This document shows, in pieces, positions 26,769 to 37,541 of a stretch of 64,000 nt of DNA; the first letter of the stretch is position 1; each line of letters opens with the position of its first letter. The position numbers were made by a program, and so were the translations under genes. Source of the DNA: Symbiopectobacterium purcellii (GTDB taxonomy: Bacteria > Pseudomonadota > Gammaproteobacteria > Enterobacterales > Enterobacteriaceae); assembly GCF_019797845.1 (NCBI RefSeq), contig NZ_CP081864.1:3782001-3846000 (forward strand), given 5' to 3'. The notes beneath the pieces were generated by a model. It worked only from the letters and a program-made list of their open reading frames with translations, did not search any database and was not told the DNA's origin.

Positions 26769-26802
26769 AAAAAAAATCCGGCGCCTAAGCGCCGGATTTT
26801 TA
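26769..26802 (-). terminator. lpd terminator (bidirectional shape)
   Basis: AATCCGGCGC and GCGCCGGATT form a perfect 10-bp stem around CTAA, flanked by an A-run on the left (T-run for the minus strand) and TTTTTAT on the right. It ends the pdhR-aceEF-lpd transcript. Confidence 0.9.
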
Positions 26803-26821
26803 TGCCTGCAAGCCTGAAAAC

Positions 26822-28246
26822 TTATTTTTTCTTCGCTTTCGGGTTCGGCAGGTCGGTGATGCTGCCTTCAAACACTTCAGCCGCCAGGCCAACAGATTCG
26901 TGCAGCGTCGGGTGAGCGTGAATGGTCAGCGCAATGTCTTCAGCATCACAGCCCATTTCGATCGCCAGACCGATTTCACCCAGCAGTTCACCGCCGTTGG
27001 TACCGACAATCGCGCCACCGATAACACGGTGCGTTTCTTTGTCGAAAATCAGCTTGGTCATGCCGTCCGCGCAGTCAGAAGCGATGGCACGGCCAGACGC
27101 CGCCCACGGGAAGGTCGCCGTTTCGAAGCTGATACCTTTCTCTTTCGCTTCTTTCTCTGTCAGACCCACCCATGCCACTTCCGGTTCGGTGTAGGCGATG
27201 GACGGGATCACTTTCGGATCGAAGTAGTGTTTTTTGCCCGCGATAACTTCAGCGGCCACGTGACCTTCATGCACGCCTTTGTGCGCCAGCATCGGCTGAC
27301 CGACGATATCGCCGATAGCATAGATGTGCGGCACGTTGGTGCGCAATTGTTTGTCAACGTGGATAAAGCCACGCTCGTCAACTTCCACTCCTGCTTTAGC
27401 GGCATCGAGGTTTTTACCGTTCGGCACACGGCCGATAGCCACCAGTACCGCGTCATAACGCTGCGGTTCAGCAGGGGCTTTCTTGCCTTCCATCGAGACG
27501 TAGATACCGTCTTCTTTGGCTTCTACCGCCGTGACTTTGGTTTCGAGCATCAGGTTGAATTTCTTGCTGATGCGTTTGGTGAAGACTTTAACGATGTCTT
27601 TATCCGCCGCCGGGATCACCTGATCGAACATTTCAACCACATCGATCTGAGAACCCAGCGCATGGTACACGGTGCCCATTTCCAGACCGATAATACCGCC
27701 GCCCATGACCAGCAGACGCCCCGGTACGTTTTTCAGTTCCAGCGCATCGGTAGAATCCCACACGCGCGGGTCATCATGAGGAATAAACGGCAGCTGAATC
27801 GGACGAGAACCGGCGGCAATGATCGCGTTATCAAAGTTGATCACGGTTTTGCCTTCAGCACCATCAACTTCCAGGGTATTCGCACCGGTAAATTTGCCCA
27901 GACCGTTGACCACTTTCACTTTACGGCCTTTCGCCATACCGGCCAGACCGCCCGTCAACTGGGTGATAACTTTCTCTTTCCACAGACGAATCTTGTCGAT
28001 GTCGGTTTGCGGTTCGCCAAACACGATACCGTGCTCCGCCAGCGCTTTTGCTTCTTCGATAACTTTTGCTACGTGCAGCAGCGCTTTAGAAGGGATACAG
28101 CCCACGTTCAGACACACACCACCCAGCGTGGAGTAGCGCTCTACCAGTACGGTTTCCAGCCCCAGGTCCGCGCAGCGAAACGCCGCAGAGTAACCCGCAG
28201 GGCCAGCACCCAGTACCACTACCTGAGCTTTAATTTCTGTACTCAT
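26822..28246 (-). CDS. lpd: Dihydrolipoamide dehydrogenase (E3)
   Basis: 474 residues from ATG 28,246 (MSTEIKAQVVV, as in E. coli; the ATG one codon earlier is redundant). It has the FAD-binding GAGPAGYSAAFRCADLG, the redox disulphide in GGVCLNVGCIPSK, the NAD motif GGGIIGLEMGTVYHALG, and the C-terminal HAHPTLHES with the catalytic His-Glu pair. It reoxidises lipoyl groups for the pyruvate and 2-oxoglutarate dehydrogenases and the glycine cleavage system. It follows aceF after a 216-bp gap with a terminator, allowing both readthrough from pdhR and separate control. Confidence 0.98.
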   Translation of the reverse strand: MSTEIKAQVVVLGAGPAGYSAAFRCADLGLETVLVERYSTLGGVCLNVGCIPSKALLHVAKVIEEAKALAEHGIVFGEPQTDIDKIRLWKEKVITQLTGGLAGMAKGRKVKVVNGLGKFTGANTLEVDGAEGKTVINFDNAIIAAGSRPIQLPFIPHDDPRVWDSTDALELKNVPGRLLVMGGGIIGLEMGTVYHALGSQIDVVEMFDQVIPAADKDIVKVFTKRISKKFNLMLETKVTAVEAKEDGIYVSMEGKKAPAEPQRYDAVLVAIGRVPNGKNLDAAKAGVEVDERGFIHVDKQLRTNVPHIYAIGDIVGQPMLAHKGVHEGHVAAEVIAGKKHYFDPKVIPSIAYTEPEVAWVGLTEKEAKEKGISFETATFPWAASGRAIASDCADGMTKLIFDKETHRVIGGAIVGTNGGELLGEIGLAIEMGCDAEDIALTIHAHPTLHESVGLAAEVFEGSITDLPNPKAKKK

Positions 28247-28430
28247 CATGACCTCTTAATTGATTTCCGGCGGGTCTGTGACGTCATTATTATTGAGTCT
28301 TAACGCCCTCTTCCACCGGGACGTGTCTTTTGCCGCTGTAGTTTACAAAATCGTTAACAATTTTGAAACAACAAGCGACTCACGATGTGTCCTTAATCAC
28401 TGACAGCTGTAGCAAATAACAGCTTATCAG

Positions 28431-28459
28431 AAAAAAGCCGACCGCAAGGCCGGCTTTTT
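28431..28459 (-). terminator. aceF terminator
   Basis: On the minus strand AAAGCCGGC pairs with GTCGGCTTT (one G-U) around CTTGC, followed by a T-run. It lies just after the aceF stop, so part of the operon transcript stops before lpd. Confidence 0.8.
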
Positions 28460-28462
28460 CGA

Positions 28463-30346
28463 TTACATCACCAGGCGGCGGATGTCAGACAAAGTGTTGT
28501 TGATGATGGTGATAAAGCGAGCACCATCAGCACCGTCAATGACACGGTGGTCGAAGGACAGAGAGATCGGCATCATCAGACGCGGCGTAAACTCTTTACC
28601 ATTCCAGACCGGTTCCATCGCAGACTTGGACACACCCAGGATAGCCACTTCCGGCGCATTGACGATCGGCGCGAAGTGCGTGGTGCCGAGGCCACCAATG
28701 CTGGAGATGGTGAAGCAACCACCCTGCATTTCGCCCGCAGTCAGCTTGCCATCACGGGCTTTCTTGGAGATAGCCATCAGCTCGCGAGACAGCTCGATGA
28801 TGCCTTTCTTGTTCACGTCTTTAAACACCGGAACCACCAGACCATTCGGCGTATCAACGGCAACACCGATGTTGATGTATTTCTTCAGCGTCAGACGTTG
28901 AGCATCTTCAGACAGCGAGCTGTTGAAACGCGGCATCTGCTCAAGCGCAGTCGCAACGGCTTTCATGATGAACACCACAGGGGTGATCTTCACATCCAGT
29001 TTGCGTTTTTCCGCTTCCACGTTCTGCTGTTTACGGAACGCTTCCAGATCGGTGATATCCGTTTTGTCGAAGTGCGTAACGTGCGGGATAACCACCCAGT
29101 TACGGCTCAGGTTGGCACCAGAGATCTTCTGGATACGGCCCAGTTCAACTTCTTCCACTTCACCGAACTTGCTGAAGTCGATTTTCGGCCACGGCAACAG
29201 ACCCGGCAGAGAGCCACCGGTCGCAGCGCCCGCAGCAGGTGCGGATTCAGCGCGTTTAACCGCGTCTTTCACATAAGCCTGGATGTCTTCACGCAGGATA
29301 CGACCTTTACGGCCGCTGCCCTTCACTTTCGCCAGGTTTACGCCGAACTCACGCGCCAGACGGCGGATGACAGGCGTTGCGTGAACGTAAGCATCGTTTT
29401 CAGCGAATTCGCCTTTAGCGTCTGCCTTGGCAGCAGCCGGTGCAGGTGCAGCGGCTTTCGCCGGTTGCGCTGCCGGAGCGGCTTCTTGTTTGGCGGCCGG
29501 AGCAGCAGGCGCAGCGCCTTCCACTTCAAACACCATGATCAGCGAGCCGGTTTTCACTTTGTCGCCAGTGCTGACTTTGATCTCTTTCACGGTGCCCGCG
29601 AACGGTGCCGGAACTTCCATAGAAGCCTTGTCGCCTTCTACGGTGATCAGAGATTGTTCAGCGGCAATTTTGTCGCCGACTTTCACCATCACTTCAGTGA
29701 CTTCAACTTCGTCGCCACCGATATCCGGTACGTTAACTTCTTTCGGACCAGACGCCGCAGCGGCAGGAGCAGCAGCCGCTTGCTGGGCCGGAGCCGCCGC
29801 ACCAGCAGCGCCTGCGACTTCAAAAACCATGATCAGCGAGCCGGTTTTCACTTTGTCGCCGGTGTTGATGTTGATCGCTTTCACCACGCCCGCGAACGGT
29901 GCTGGCACTTCCATGGAAGCCTTGTCACCTTCCACCGTGATCAGCGACTGCTCAGCGCTCACGCTGTCACCCACTTTAACCATGATTTCAGTAACTTCAA
30001 CTTCGTCGCCGCCGATATCCGGCACGGCCACTTCTTTCGCCGCGCTCGCGGCTGCTGCAGGGGCAGGCGCAGCAGCTTTGGTTTCCGCCGGAGCCGGTGC
30101 AGCAGCAGCTGCACCCTCGGCTTCGAAGACCATGATCAGTTTGCCCGTCGCCACTTTATCGCCGACAGCCACTTTAATCTCTTTCACCACGCCAGCCTGA
30201 GGAGAAGGCACTTCCATGGAGGCTTTGTCGCCTTCCACGGTGATCAGCGACTGTTCAGCTTCTACCTTGTCGCCCACCTTCACCATCACTTCGGTGACTT
30301 CAACTTCATCTGCACCGATATCCGGTACGTTGATTTCGATAGCCAT
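28463..30346 (-). CDS. aceF: Pyruvate dehydrogenase E2, dihydrolipoyl acetyltransferase
   Basis: The conserved start [11 protein letters not shown] is at ATG 30,346, giving 627 residues; the longer frame to 30,472 overlaps aceE and is spurious. Three lipoyl domains in tandem each carry the GDKASMEVP lipoylation motif (first lysine Lys41, the others near 144 and 245), separated by Ala/Pro-rich linkers. The E1/E3-binding domain ([25 protein letters not shown]) follows, then the catalytic core with [12 protein letters not shown] near the end. E. coli E2 has 630 residues. It lies 13 bp after aceE. Confidence 0.98.
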   Translation of the reverse strand: MAIEINVPDIGADEVEVTEVMVKVGDKVEAEQSLITVEGDKASMEVPSPQAGVVKEIKVAVGDKVATGKLIMVFEAEGAAAAAPAPAETKAAAPAPAAAASAAKEVAVPDIGGDEVEVTEIMVKVGDSVSAEQSLITVEGDKASMEVPAPFAGVVKAININTGDKVKTGSLIMVFEVAGAAGAAAPAQQAAAAPAAAASGPKEVNVPDIGGDEVEVTEVMVKVGDKIAAEQSLITVEGDKASMEVPAPFAGTVKEIKVSTGDKVKTGSLIMVFEVEGAAPAAPAAKQEAAPAAQPAKAAAPAPAAAKADAKGEFAENDAYVHATPVIRRLAREFGVNLAKVKGSGRKGRILREDIQAYVKDAVKRAESAPAAGAATGGSLPGLLPWPKIDFSKFGEVEEVELGRIQKISGANLSRNWVVIPHVTHFDKTDITDLEAFRKQQNVEAEKRKLDVKITPVVFIMKAVATALEQMPRFNSSLSEDAQRLTLKKYINIGVAVDTPNGLVVPVFKDVNKKGIIELSRELMAISKKARDGKLTAGEMQGGCFTISSIGGLGTTHFAPIVNAPEVAILGVSKSAMEPVWNGKEFTPRLMMPISLSFDHRVIDGADGARFITIINNTLSDIRRLVM

Positions 30347-30359
30347 TACTCTTTCCCTC

Positions 30360-33023
30360 TTATGCCAAGCGCGGGTTAACTTTTTCAGGATCGATGTTGA
30401 ATTTCTTGATGGCTTCAGCCACCACAGAAGCGTCAACGTCACCGCGTTTAGCCAATTCGCCCAGTGCGGCAACTACTACGTAGGAAGCGTCCACTTCAAA
30501 GTGGTGACGCAGGTTTTCACGGCTGTCGGAACGACCGAAGCCATCAGTACCCAGTACGCGGTAATCGCTGGCCGGAACGTAAGTACGTACCTGCTCGGCA
30601 AACAGTTTCATGTAGTCAGTGGACGCAACAGCCGGTGCATCGTTCATCACCTGAGCGATGTACGGTACGCGCGGTGCGTCGGTCGGGTGCAGCATGTTCC
30701 AGCGTTCGCAGTCTTGGCCATCGCGCGCCAGCTCCGTGAAGGAGGTTACGCTGTATACATCGGAACCGATGCCGTAGTCGTTGGCCAGAATCTGTGCCGC
30801 TTCGCGAACGTGACGCAGGATAGAACCCGAGCCCAGCAATTGAACCTTGCCTTTCGCGCCCGCTACCGTTTCCAGTTTGTAGATACCCTTACGGATACCT
30901 TCTTCCGCGCCTTGCGGCATGGCTGGCATGTGGTAGTTTTCGTTGAGTGTGGTGATGTAATAGTAGACGTTTTCCTGCGCTTCACCGTACATGCGCTCCA
31001 GACCGTCATGCATGATCACAGCCACTTCGTAAGCGAAGGACGGATCGTAGGAAATGCAGTTCGGGATAGTCAGCGACTGAATGTGGCTGTGACCGTCTTC
31101 GTGCTGCAAACCTTCGCCGTTCAGCGTGGTACGGCCAGAAGTCCCGCCGACCAGGAAGCCGCGTGCCTGTTGGTCACCCGCTGCCCAGCACAGGTCGCCA
31201 ATACGTTGGAACCCGAACATGGAGTAGTAGATGTAGAACGGGATCATCGGCAGGTTGTTGGTGCTGTAAGACGTTGCCGCCGCCAGCCAGGATGAGCCTG
31301 CACCCAGTTCGTTGATGCCTTCCTGCAAGATCTGACCCTTCAGGTCTTCTTTGTAGTACGCCACCTGCTCACGGTCCTGCGGGGTGTATTGCTGGCCGTT
31401 CGGGCTGTAGATACCGATCTGGCGGAACAGACCTTCCATACCGAAGGTACGCGCTTCGTCAGCGATGATCGGAACCAGACGATCTTTGATCGACTTGTTC
31501 TTCAACATCACGTTCAGGGCACGCACAAAGGCGATGGTGGTGGAGATTTCTTTGGTTTGTTCTTCCAGCAGAGAGCTGAAGTCTTCCAGCGTCGGCAGTT
31601 CCAGCTTCTCGTCGAAGTTCGGCTGACGAGACGGCAGGTAACCACCCAGAGCCTGACGGCGCTCATGCAGGTATTTGTATTCATCAGAATCTTTGTCGAA
31701 AGTGATGAGCGGCAGTTTTTCGATGTCTGCATCCGCTACCGGCACATTGAAGCGGTCGCGGAAGTAACGCACGCCGTCCATGTTAACTTTCTTGACCTGG
31801 TGAGCAATGTTTTTGCCTTCTGCCGCATCACCCATACCATAACCTTTGATGGTGTGCGCCAGAATAACGGTCGGTTTGCCTTTGGTGTCTTGCGCTTTTT
31901 TCAGTGCAGCAAAGACTTTCTTCGGATCGTGACCACCGCGGTTGAGGGCCCAAATCTGATCGTCGCTCCAGTCAGCAACCAACGCAGCCGTTTCCGGGTA
32001 TTTTCCAAAGAAGTGCTCACGCACGTAGGCACCGTTTTTGGATTTGAACGTCTGATAGTCACCGTCAACGGTTTCGTTCATCAGTTGGACCAGTTTACCG
32101 CTGGTGTCTTTACGCAGCAGTTCGTCCCAACGTTCGCCCCACATCACTTTGATCACTTGCCAGCCAGCACCGCCGAAGATGCCTTCCAGCTCGTTGATGA
32201 TCTTGCCATTACCGGTAACCGGTCCGTCCAGACGTTGCAGGTTACAGTTGATAACGAAGACCAGGTTGTCCAGTTTCTCGCGGGTCGCGATGGTGATAGC
32301 ACCCTTGGATTCCGGCTCATCCATTTCACCGTCGCCCAGGAAGGCATAAACGGTTTGTTTGGAGGTGTCTTTCAGACCACGGTTTCCGAGATACTTCAGG
32401 AATTTAGCCTGATAAATGGCGCCGATCGGGCCCAGCCCCATGGAGACGGTCGGGAACTGCCAGAAGGTCGGCATCAATTTCGGGTGCGGGTAAGAGGAGA
32501 GCCCCTGACCGTGTACTTCCTGACGGAAGTTGTTCATCTGCTCTTCAGTCAGACGCCCTTCCAGGAAGGCACGCGCGTAGATACCCGGAGAGATATGGCC
32601 CTGGAAATACACCAGATCGCCGCCATCTTGTGCACTGCGTGCACGGAAGAAATGGTTAAAGCACACTTCGTAGAAGGTCGCAGAAGACTGGTAGGATGCC
32701 ATGTGGCCCCCCAGATCCAGATCCTTCTTGGACGCGCGCAGCACGGTCATAATGGCGTTCCAACGAATAGCGGAACGAATGCGGCGCTCAAGGTCCAGGT
32801 TACCCGGATAGGCGGGTTCGTCTTCCACAGCAATGGTGTTGACGTAGTTGCTAACGGCGCTGCCTGCCCCTACGTTTACGCCACCCTTGCGCGCTTCTGA
32901 CAATACCTGATCGATCAGGTACTGCGCACGTTCAACACCCTCTTCACGGATAACCGATTCGATCGCCTGTAGCCAGTCGCGAGTTTCGATCGGATCCACG
33001 TCATTATTCAAACGTTCTGACAT
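30360..33023 (-). CDS. aceE: Pyruvate dehydrogenase E1 component
   Basis: 887 residues, identical in length to E. coli AceE and starting [17 protein letters not shown]. The thiamine diphosphate motif starts [14 protein letters not shown] and ends [19 protein letters not shown] and the C-terminal [13 protein letters not shown] are conserved. It decarboxylates pyruvate and passes the acetyl group to AceF lipoyl arms in the cytosolic complex. It sits 133 bp downstream of pdhR in the same operon. The long plus-strand frames opposite it are antisense shadows. Confidence 0.98.
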   Translation of the reverse strand: MSERLNNDVDPIETRDWLQAIESVIREEGVERAQYLIDQVLSEARKGGVNVGAGSAVSNYVNTIAVEDEPAYPGNLDLERRIRSAIRWNAIMTVLRASKKDLDLGGHMASYQSSATFYEVCFNHFFRARSAQDGGDLVYFQGHISPGIYARAFLEGRLTEEQMNNFRQEVHGQGLSSYPHPKLMPTFWQFPTVSMGLGPIGAIYQAKFLKYLGNRGLKDTSKQTVYAFLGDGEMDEPESKGAITIATREKLDNLVFVINCNLQRLDGPVTGNGKIINELEGIFGGAGWQVIKVMWGERWDELLRKDTSGKLVQLMNETVDGDYQTFKSKNGAYVREHFFGKYPETAALVADWSDDQIWALNRGGHDPKKVFAALKKAQDTKGKPTVILAHTIKGYGMGDAAEGKNIAHQVKKVNMDGVRYFRDRFNVPVADADIEKLPLITFDKDSDEYKYLHERRQALGGYLPSRQPNFDEKLELPTLEDFSSLLEEQTKEISTTIAFVRALNVMLKNKSIKDRLVPIIADEARTFGMEGLFRQIGIYSPNGQQYTPQDREQVAYYKEDLKGQILQEGINELGAGSSWLAAATSYSTNNLPMIPFYIYYSMFGFQRIGDLCWAAGDQQARGFLVGGTSGRTTLNGEGLQHEDGHSHIQSLTIPNCISYDPSFAYEVAVIMHDGLERMYGEAQENVYYYITTLNENYHMPAMPQGAEEGIRKGIYKLETVAGAKGKVQLLGSGSILRHVREAAQILANDYGIGSDVYSVTSFTELARDGQDCERWNMLHPTDAPRVPYIAQVMNDAPAVASTDYMKLFAEQVRTYVPASDYRVLGTDGFGRSDSRENLRHHFEVDASYVVVAALGELAKRGDVDASVVAEAIKKFNIDPEKVNPRLA

Positions 33024-33156
33024 GGTGTATTCCTTATCTGTTTCTAATCAGTTAATTTTCTGGAGCCTGTCTTGCTATGCTCTGACACCGTTGTCAAAGC
33101 ACAGTAAGACAGGTCCAATCTCGTCATTTACGCGTTCAACGCCCCAATTAGAGCGC

Positions 33157-33921
33157 TCAATCCTTGCGTTGCTGGAGCCGACGTAGCGAACGCTCTCTTC
33201 GGCTATGTTCCCGGTTAAGATCCAGCAGTACTTCCTCAATAAACGCCAGATGACGATGCGACGCTTCACGTGCCTTTTCAGGTTCGCGAGCGACAATCGC
33301 CTCAAAAATCCCGGCGCGATGACTGCTTACCTGGGCCAGAACTTCTCGGCTCAGGTATAACAATTCAAAATTCTGCCGCACGTTCTGTTCCAGTAACGGT
33401 CCCATACAGCGTAGCAAATGTAGCAAAACCACATTGTGCGTTGCTTCTGTGACAGCCACTTGATAATGCATAACGGCTTCTGACTCCGCGACCAGATCGC
33501 CCGAGGCGCGCGCCTGCTCAATCTGGGTATGGCACTCACGGATGCGCTGAAAATCTTCTTCCGTCCCACGTAACGCCGCGTAGTAGGCAGCAATGCCTTC
33601 TAGCGCATGACGGGTTTCCAGCAGATCAAATTGAGATTCAGGATGGGTGCTCAGCAGTTCAGACAACGGATCACTCACGCTTTGCCACAGATTGTTCTGG
33701 ACAAAGGTTCCCCCACCCTGACGACGCAGCAGCAGGCCTTTTGCCTCCAGACGTTGGATGGCTTCTCGCAAAGAAGGACGGGAGACATCAAACTGTTTCG
33801 CCAGTTCGCGCTCCGGGGGGAGTTTCTCGCCGGGGCGCAAGGTTCCTTCGAGGATCAAAAACTCCAGCTGTTGTTCAATCACATCTGACAGTTTGGGCTG
33901 ACGGATCTTGCTATAGGCCAT
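33157..33921 (-). CDS. pdhR: Pyruvate dehydrogenase operon repressor PdhR
   Basis: 254 residues, a GntR/FadR-type regulator. The N-terminal winged helix is [33 protein letters not shown] and [19 protein letters not shown]; the C-terminal all-alpha FCD domain (about 95-230) senses pyruvate. It heads the pdhR-aceE-aceF-lpd operon and has a perfect operator 33 bp upstream of its ATG, so autorepression as in E. coli is expected. Its C-terminal tail ([18 protein letters not shown]) is basic. Confidence 0.97.
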   Translation of the reverse strand: MAYSKIRQPKLSDVIEQQLEFLILEGTLRPGEKLPPERELAKQFDVSRPSLREAIQRLEAKGLLLRRQGGGTFVQNNLWQSVSDPLSELLSTHPESQFDLLETRHALEGIAAYYAALRGTEEDFQRIRECHTQIEQARASGDLVAESEAVMHYQVAVTEATHNVVLLHLLRCMGPLLEQNVRQNFELLYLSREVLAQVSSHRAGIFEAIVAREPEKAREASHRHLAFIEEVLLDLNREHSRRERSLRRLQQRKD

Positions 33922-34346
33922 GGTAAGGGTTTCTCTGCGAAGTGCGCGGAGTCAATTGGTAATACCAATTTCAAAAACGTGACGCTAAAGTAACAAAGTA
34001 TTCACCTTCTGTCCATACGGACGTTGCGCTAAATCATGTTCCCCACCAGATTTTAACATTTGCACGATTCGATTAGGTCAAAACCCTATACTCACTAGGA
34101 AGTAGCGGCTTCAACCCTATAAATGTTTTAACTTTTATGAAACGAAAAACAGTCGATGCTGAACCGTTCAACCTGCAATAAAACGAATAAAAATTCACAT
34201 TTATTAAATTAAAAATCAAAATAAGGTCATGAGGCTAGAACGGATGATACGTATTGTTAACATTCTTCCTTTTCCGAATGGTGATATTTTCAGCAACAAA
34301 AACCGATACACAACATCACCACCCTCCTCACTTTTGCCGATCAAAA
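33922..34346. other. pdhR upstream region
   Basis: A 425-bp gap between pdhR and the 367-residue gene, which both point left on the minus strand. It contains the PdhR operator. From about 34,080 the sequence becomes AT-rich (runs of AAAAT and TTTAT) and holds no frame I can support. Confidence 0.5.
33954..33970. promoter_or_regulatory. PdhR operator
   Basis: AATTGGTAATACCAATT is a perfect match to the PdhR consensus AATTGGTnnnACCAATT, 33 bp before the pdhR ATG. Pyruvate would release repression of the whole pdh operon. Confidence 0.93.
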
Positions 34347-35450
34347 TCAGCTATCAGCCACCAATTTTACTCTCTCGATTTGACGATTAACATCCTCAAT
34401 CGCCACATCATAGGCCATTGTTCTCATCTTGAGATTGGTGATGTGATCGGCCGTCTTTTCTGCCCGCTTGGTGTACGTTCTGTACCTTGCATGATGCGCG
34501 TCAATAGAATGGATGGTATCGGTCATCAACGTCGTTCGGCACCGTTCGGCCAGAGACACCCCATCACGGGTCTCTTTTTTCAAGGCCTTTTGATACGCTT
34601 TCAATGCATCATGCGCATGACAATAGTCGATGAGGGTGGTCTGCCATTGCTTTCCATAGAGGCTGGGTATTTCCCTGTTGATGTGTTTTCTTCGGCCATA
34701 AACACGTTGAGTGCCAAAGTATTTTTTTGCGTAAGCATCCGCAGTAAGATGACTTTTCCATGTGGTGGGTCCACACCCAATATCTTTGGTGCTGTAAATT
34801 TTGTTTTCCACCGCCAAACTCAGAATATAATCCAGGTCAGACATCCTTTTTTGCGCATGGTGCTTAATTTCACCAAGTTGATTATAAAGGGAAGCAATTT
34901 TTTTCTTGGTTTCTGACAAATTATTGGTAGCTTTCTTTATTACCGCCTCAGCATCATCATCACGCAATATGTTTAACTGCAAACGACACGCCTCACTTTT
35001 ATGCTTATATAATTCAGCGTTATCTATATTAATGGTTCTGATCCCGGCATGCTTTAAAATTTCTTTTTCAATTAATACTTTTTCATTTTTTATCTTATTT
35101 TGATTATGCTTATAGTGATTGATGTAATGCTCTCTCACGTTGGGATCCTTGTTGATTAGCTGCTTAAATGCCTCTGATATTTCAGTTATTTTCTCTTTTT
35201 TCTTGTCATAATGTTTAGAATTCTGTTTCGAGAGCATTTCATACAAAGGTGCAAACTTTCTATCAACATCGTGTCGTTCTTTAATGTTCATTCTTTTGAA
35301 TAAATGCACACCATTAGTAGCAAACTCTAATCCTTTCGCTACTTTTCCCATTTTGTTTAATGCCTCATAGCTTATTCTTTTCTGGCTAGCAAGGTTGCAA
35401 TAGGTAATCATAAATCCATCAACATCCACCGGTTTAAATTTAATAGGCAT
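34347..35450 (-). CDS. Unknown 367-residue coiled-coil protein
   Basis: I do not recognise this protein. It starts MPIKFKPVDVDGFMITYC at ATG 35,450, with AGGAA about 12 bp upstream. It is highly charged and Lys-rich, with long helical stretches (about 85-125 and 165-215) likely to form coiled coils, a more basic central part (AYAKKYFGTQRVYGRRKHINREIPSLYGKQW, about 250-285) and a helical C-terminus. No signal peptide or membrane segment is visible. Base composition is clearly AT-rich compared with pdhR and aroP. The shape resembles secreted effector or toxin-type proteins more than enzymes, but that is only an impression. E. coli has nothing here between pdhR and aroP. Confidence 0.75.
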   Translation of the reverse strand: MPIKFKPVDVDGFMITYCNLASQKRISYEALNKMGKVAKGLEFATNGVHLFKRMNIKERHDVDRKFAPLYEMLSKQNSKHYDKKKEKITEISEAFKQLINKDPNVREHYINHYKHNQNKIKNEKVLIEKEILKHAGIRTINIDNAELYKHKSEACRLQLNILRDDDAEAVIKKATNNLSETKKKIASLYNQLGEIKHHAQKRMSDLDYILSLAVENKIYSTKDIGCGPTTWKSHLTADAYAKKYFGTQRVYGRRKHINREIPSLYGKQWQTTLIDYCHAHDALKAYQKALKKETRDGVSLAERCRTTLMTDTIHSIDAHHARYRTYTKRAEKTADHITNLKMRTMAYDVAIEDVNRQIERVKLVADS

Positions 35451-35910
35451 AGCGGCGATACATTCCTGTAAAAAATAGAGTTTAAAAAGCCATGATGTAA
35501 TGTTATCGCTGCATTGTATTCCATAAAGCGTTCATTAAATTCATCATTTATCTATAGCAATATACCCATTAATGACGCCGATGAAAGACACCCGATTATC
35601 ACCCCGCAGACATCCCCCTTCGACGTGTTGTCAGTGACAGATGTTGTGACACATCGACCAAGTGTCAGAGACAGCATAATCCGTTTTGCTGCTGGTCTAA
35701 AAATGTACACAGACTGTATTTTCGTGGGGCCGATCGACAAATCGCGACAAGAAATCAGTGCAATCTGTTTCGCTTACCACTATTCTCTGACAAACGGTAG
35801 TCATCCGCCTATTTTCATCTAATGAATGCCGTAAAAATAACATTACACAAACGTAAAATGACACGAGCATCCGCATCGTGTCTGCTGCGCTCTGACAGAG
35901 GGTTACATTA
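35451..35910. other. aroP upstream region
   Basis: 460 bp, AT-rich up to about 35,560. An open plus-strand frame (TTG 35,514 to 35,822) has no ribosome site or recognisable content. The last 80 bp carry a TyrR-box candidate and the aroP leader. Confidence 0.45.
35830..35847. promoter_or_regulatory. TyrR-box candidate upstream of aroP
   Basis: CGTAAA-N6-ATTACA differs at two positions from the TyrR consensus TGTAAA-N6-TTTACA, 64 bp before the aroP ATG. A second CGTAAA lies immediately downstream. E. coli aroP is repressed by TyrR through adjacent strong and weak boxes, so this is a fitting position. Confidence 0.5.
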
Positions 35911-37281
35911 ATGGATGGTCAACAACACGACGGGACGCTGAAACGCGGCTTAAAAAACCGTCATATTCAGTTGATTGCCCTGGGTGGTGCCGTCGGCACC
36001 GGGCTGTTTTTAGGGATTGCTGTCACCATCAAAATGGCAGGTCCTTCTGTACTGCTGGGCTATGCCATCGGCGGTATTATCGCGTTTCTCATCATGCGTC
36101 AATTGGGAGAGATGGTCGTCGAAGAACCTGTTGCAGGTTCTTTTAGCCATTTTGCCTATAAATATTGGGGTGATTTTGCCGGGTTTGCTTCCGGCTGGAA
36201 CTATTGGGTGCTCTACGTGCTGGTCGCCATGGCTGAATTGACAGCTGTGGGCATCTATGTGCAGTACTGGTGGCCTGATATTCCCACCTGGGTTTCTGCC
36301 GCCGTCTTTTTCCTGGTGATTAATGCCATTAACCTCGCCAATGTCAAAGTGTACGGTGAGATGGAGTTCTGGTTTGCCATCATCAAGGTCGTGGCCATAA
36401 TCGGCATGATCGTGTTTGGTGGCTGGCTGCTGTTAAGCGGTCAGGGCGGGCCGAAAGCCACAGTGACCAACCTGTGGGCGCAAGGCGGATTTTTCCCGAA
36501 TGGCATCAACGGTCTGGTGATGGCGATGGCGGTCATCATGTTCTCGTTTGGTGGCCTGGAACTGGTGGGGATCACCGCAGCAGAAGCGGATAACCCGGAA
36601 ACCAGCATCCCGCGTGCGACCAATCAGGTTATCTACCGTATCCTGATCTTTTATATAGGCTCGTTGGCCATTCTGCTGTCGCTCTACCCTTGGGGAAAAG
36701 TCGTGGAAGGGGGGAGCCCGTTTGTCATGATTTTCCACAACCTAGACAGTAATGTTGTAGCAACCATACTGAACATTGTGGTGTTGACGGCAGCATTATC
36801 GGTTTATAACAGCTGCGTGTACTGTAACAGCAGTATGCTTTACGGCCTTGCCAAGCAAGGTAATGGTCCGAAAGCTCTGCTAACCGTTGATAAACGCGGC
36901 GTGCCCGTTATTGCCATCGGTATTTCTGCCGCCGCCACTGCGCTGTGCGTTCTGATCAATTACCTGATTCCGGGGAAAGCGTTCGAGCTCCTGATGGCAT
37001 TAGTGGTGTCGGCGCTGGTGATAAACTGGGCCATGATCAGCCTGGCGCACTTGAAATTCCGCAAAGCCAAAGCGCAGGAAGGCGTGCAGACCAAATTCAA
37101 GGCGCTGCTCTATCCGCTGGGCAATTATATTTGCCTGCTGTTCCTGACGGGTATTTTAGTGATCATGTTCATGACACCGGGAATTCAGATTTCGGTACTG
37201 CTGATTCCCGTCTGGCTGGTCGTGCTTGGCATCGGTTATGCCATGAAACAGAAAAAACAACGGGTCGCAACCACCCGCTAA
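35911..37281 (+). CDS. aroP: Aromatic amino acid permease AroP
   Basis: 456 residues with 12 hydrophobic segments, an APC-superfamily amino acid permease. The N-terminus RGLKNRHIQLIALGGAVGTGLFLG carries the GxGxG unwound-helix motif; GEMVVEEPVAGSFSHFAYKYWG and AEADNPETSIPRATNQVIYRI follow. The sequence is close to E. coli AroP (457 residues), which imports Phe, Tyr and Trp by proton symport in the inner membrane. It is monocistronic, with a TyrR-like site upstream and a terminator downstream. PheP is the closest alternative; position beside pdhR and ampE favours AroP. Confidence 0.95.
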   Translation: MDGQQHDGTLKRGLKNRHIQLIALGGAVGTGLFLGIAVTIKMAGPSVLLGYAIGGIIAFLIMRQLGEMVVEEPVAGSFSHFAYKYWGDFAGFASGWNYWVLYVLVAMAELTAVGIYVQYWWPDIPTWVSAAVFFLVINAINLANVKVYGEMEFWFAIIKVVAIIGMIVFGGWLLLSGQGGPKATVTNLWAQGGFFPNGINGLVMAMAVIMFSFGGLELVGITAAEADNPETSIPRATNQVIYRILIFYIGSLAILLSLYPWGKVVEGGSPFVMIFHNLDSNVVATILNIVVLTAALSVYNSCVYCNSSMLYGLAKQGNGPKALLTVDKRGVPVIAIGISAAATALCVLINYLIPGKAFELLMALVVSALVINWAMISLAHLKFRKAKAQEGVQTKFKALLYPLGNYICLLFLTGILVIMFMTPGIQISVLLIPVWLVVLGIGYAMKQKKQRVATTR

Positions 37282-37292
37282 GCGATATGACA

Positions 37293-37316
37293 ACGGTACC
37301 TTCGGGTGCCGTTTTA
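37293..37316 (+). terminator. aroP terminator
   Basis: ACGGTACC and GGTGCCGT pair (one G-U) around a TTCG tetraloop, followed by TTTAAT, 12 bp after the aroP stop. Confidence 0.75.
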
Positions 37317-37521
37317 ATCTGATGATACATTTCCGATAAGTGCATCAAGGGCGACGCTGGCGGCATGCCACTGCGCCATCCCAACCTCCGGTATGTGGCT
37401 TGATTCCTCATCGTTTGCCAGCGCCAGATTTATCCTCGAAAAAACGGGCTGTTTTGAAGGGGCTGTGGATATGAGTGACAATACATGAATAGGTATCACT
37501 GCAATCAAAAGTACAGGGTAA

Positions 37522-37541
37522 GACTGTACTTTAGTACATCT
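37522..37541. promoter_or_regulatory. lux-box-like dyad
   Basis: The 20-bp site contains the dyad TGTACTTTAGTACA and matches the EsaR/LuxR-type consensus ACCTGTACTATAGTACAGGT at most positions. An extra GTACAG half-site lies at 37,511. A -10-like TATTAA at 37,544-37,549 directly follows, so on the plus strand a bound protein would block the promoter (repressor geometry). It lies about 430 bp upstream of the luxR-type gene. Confidence 0.65.

Noticed and set aside
26900..28303. 467-codon plus-strand frame opposite lpd, and similar long frames opposite aceF (28,547-30,379), aceE (31,389-32,900) and guaC (43,663-44,814)
   Set aside because: They are antisense to highly conserved genes, have His/Arg-rich composition typical of codon-bias shadows, and no ribosome site or domain.
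29427..30200. Direct DNA repeats in the aceF region
   Set aside because: They are the three tandem lipoyl domains of AceF, a normal feature of the protein.
35514..35822. 102-codon plus-strand frame upstream of aroP
   Set aside because: It starts at TTG without a ribosome site and lacks any recognisable domain.
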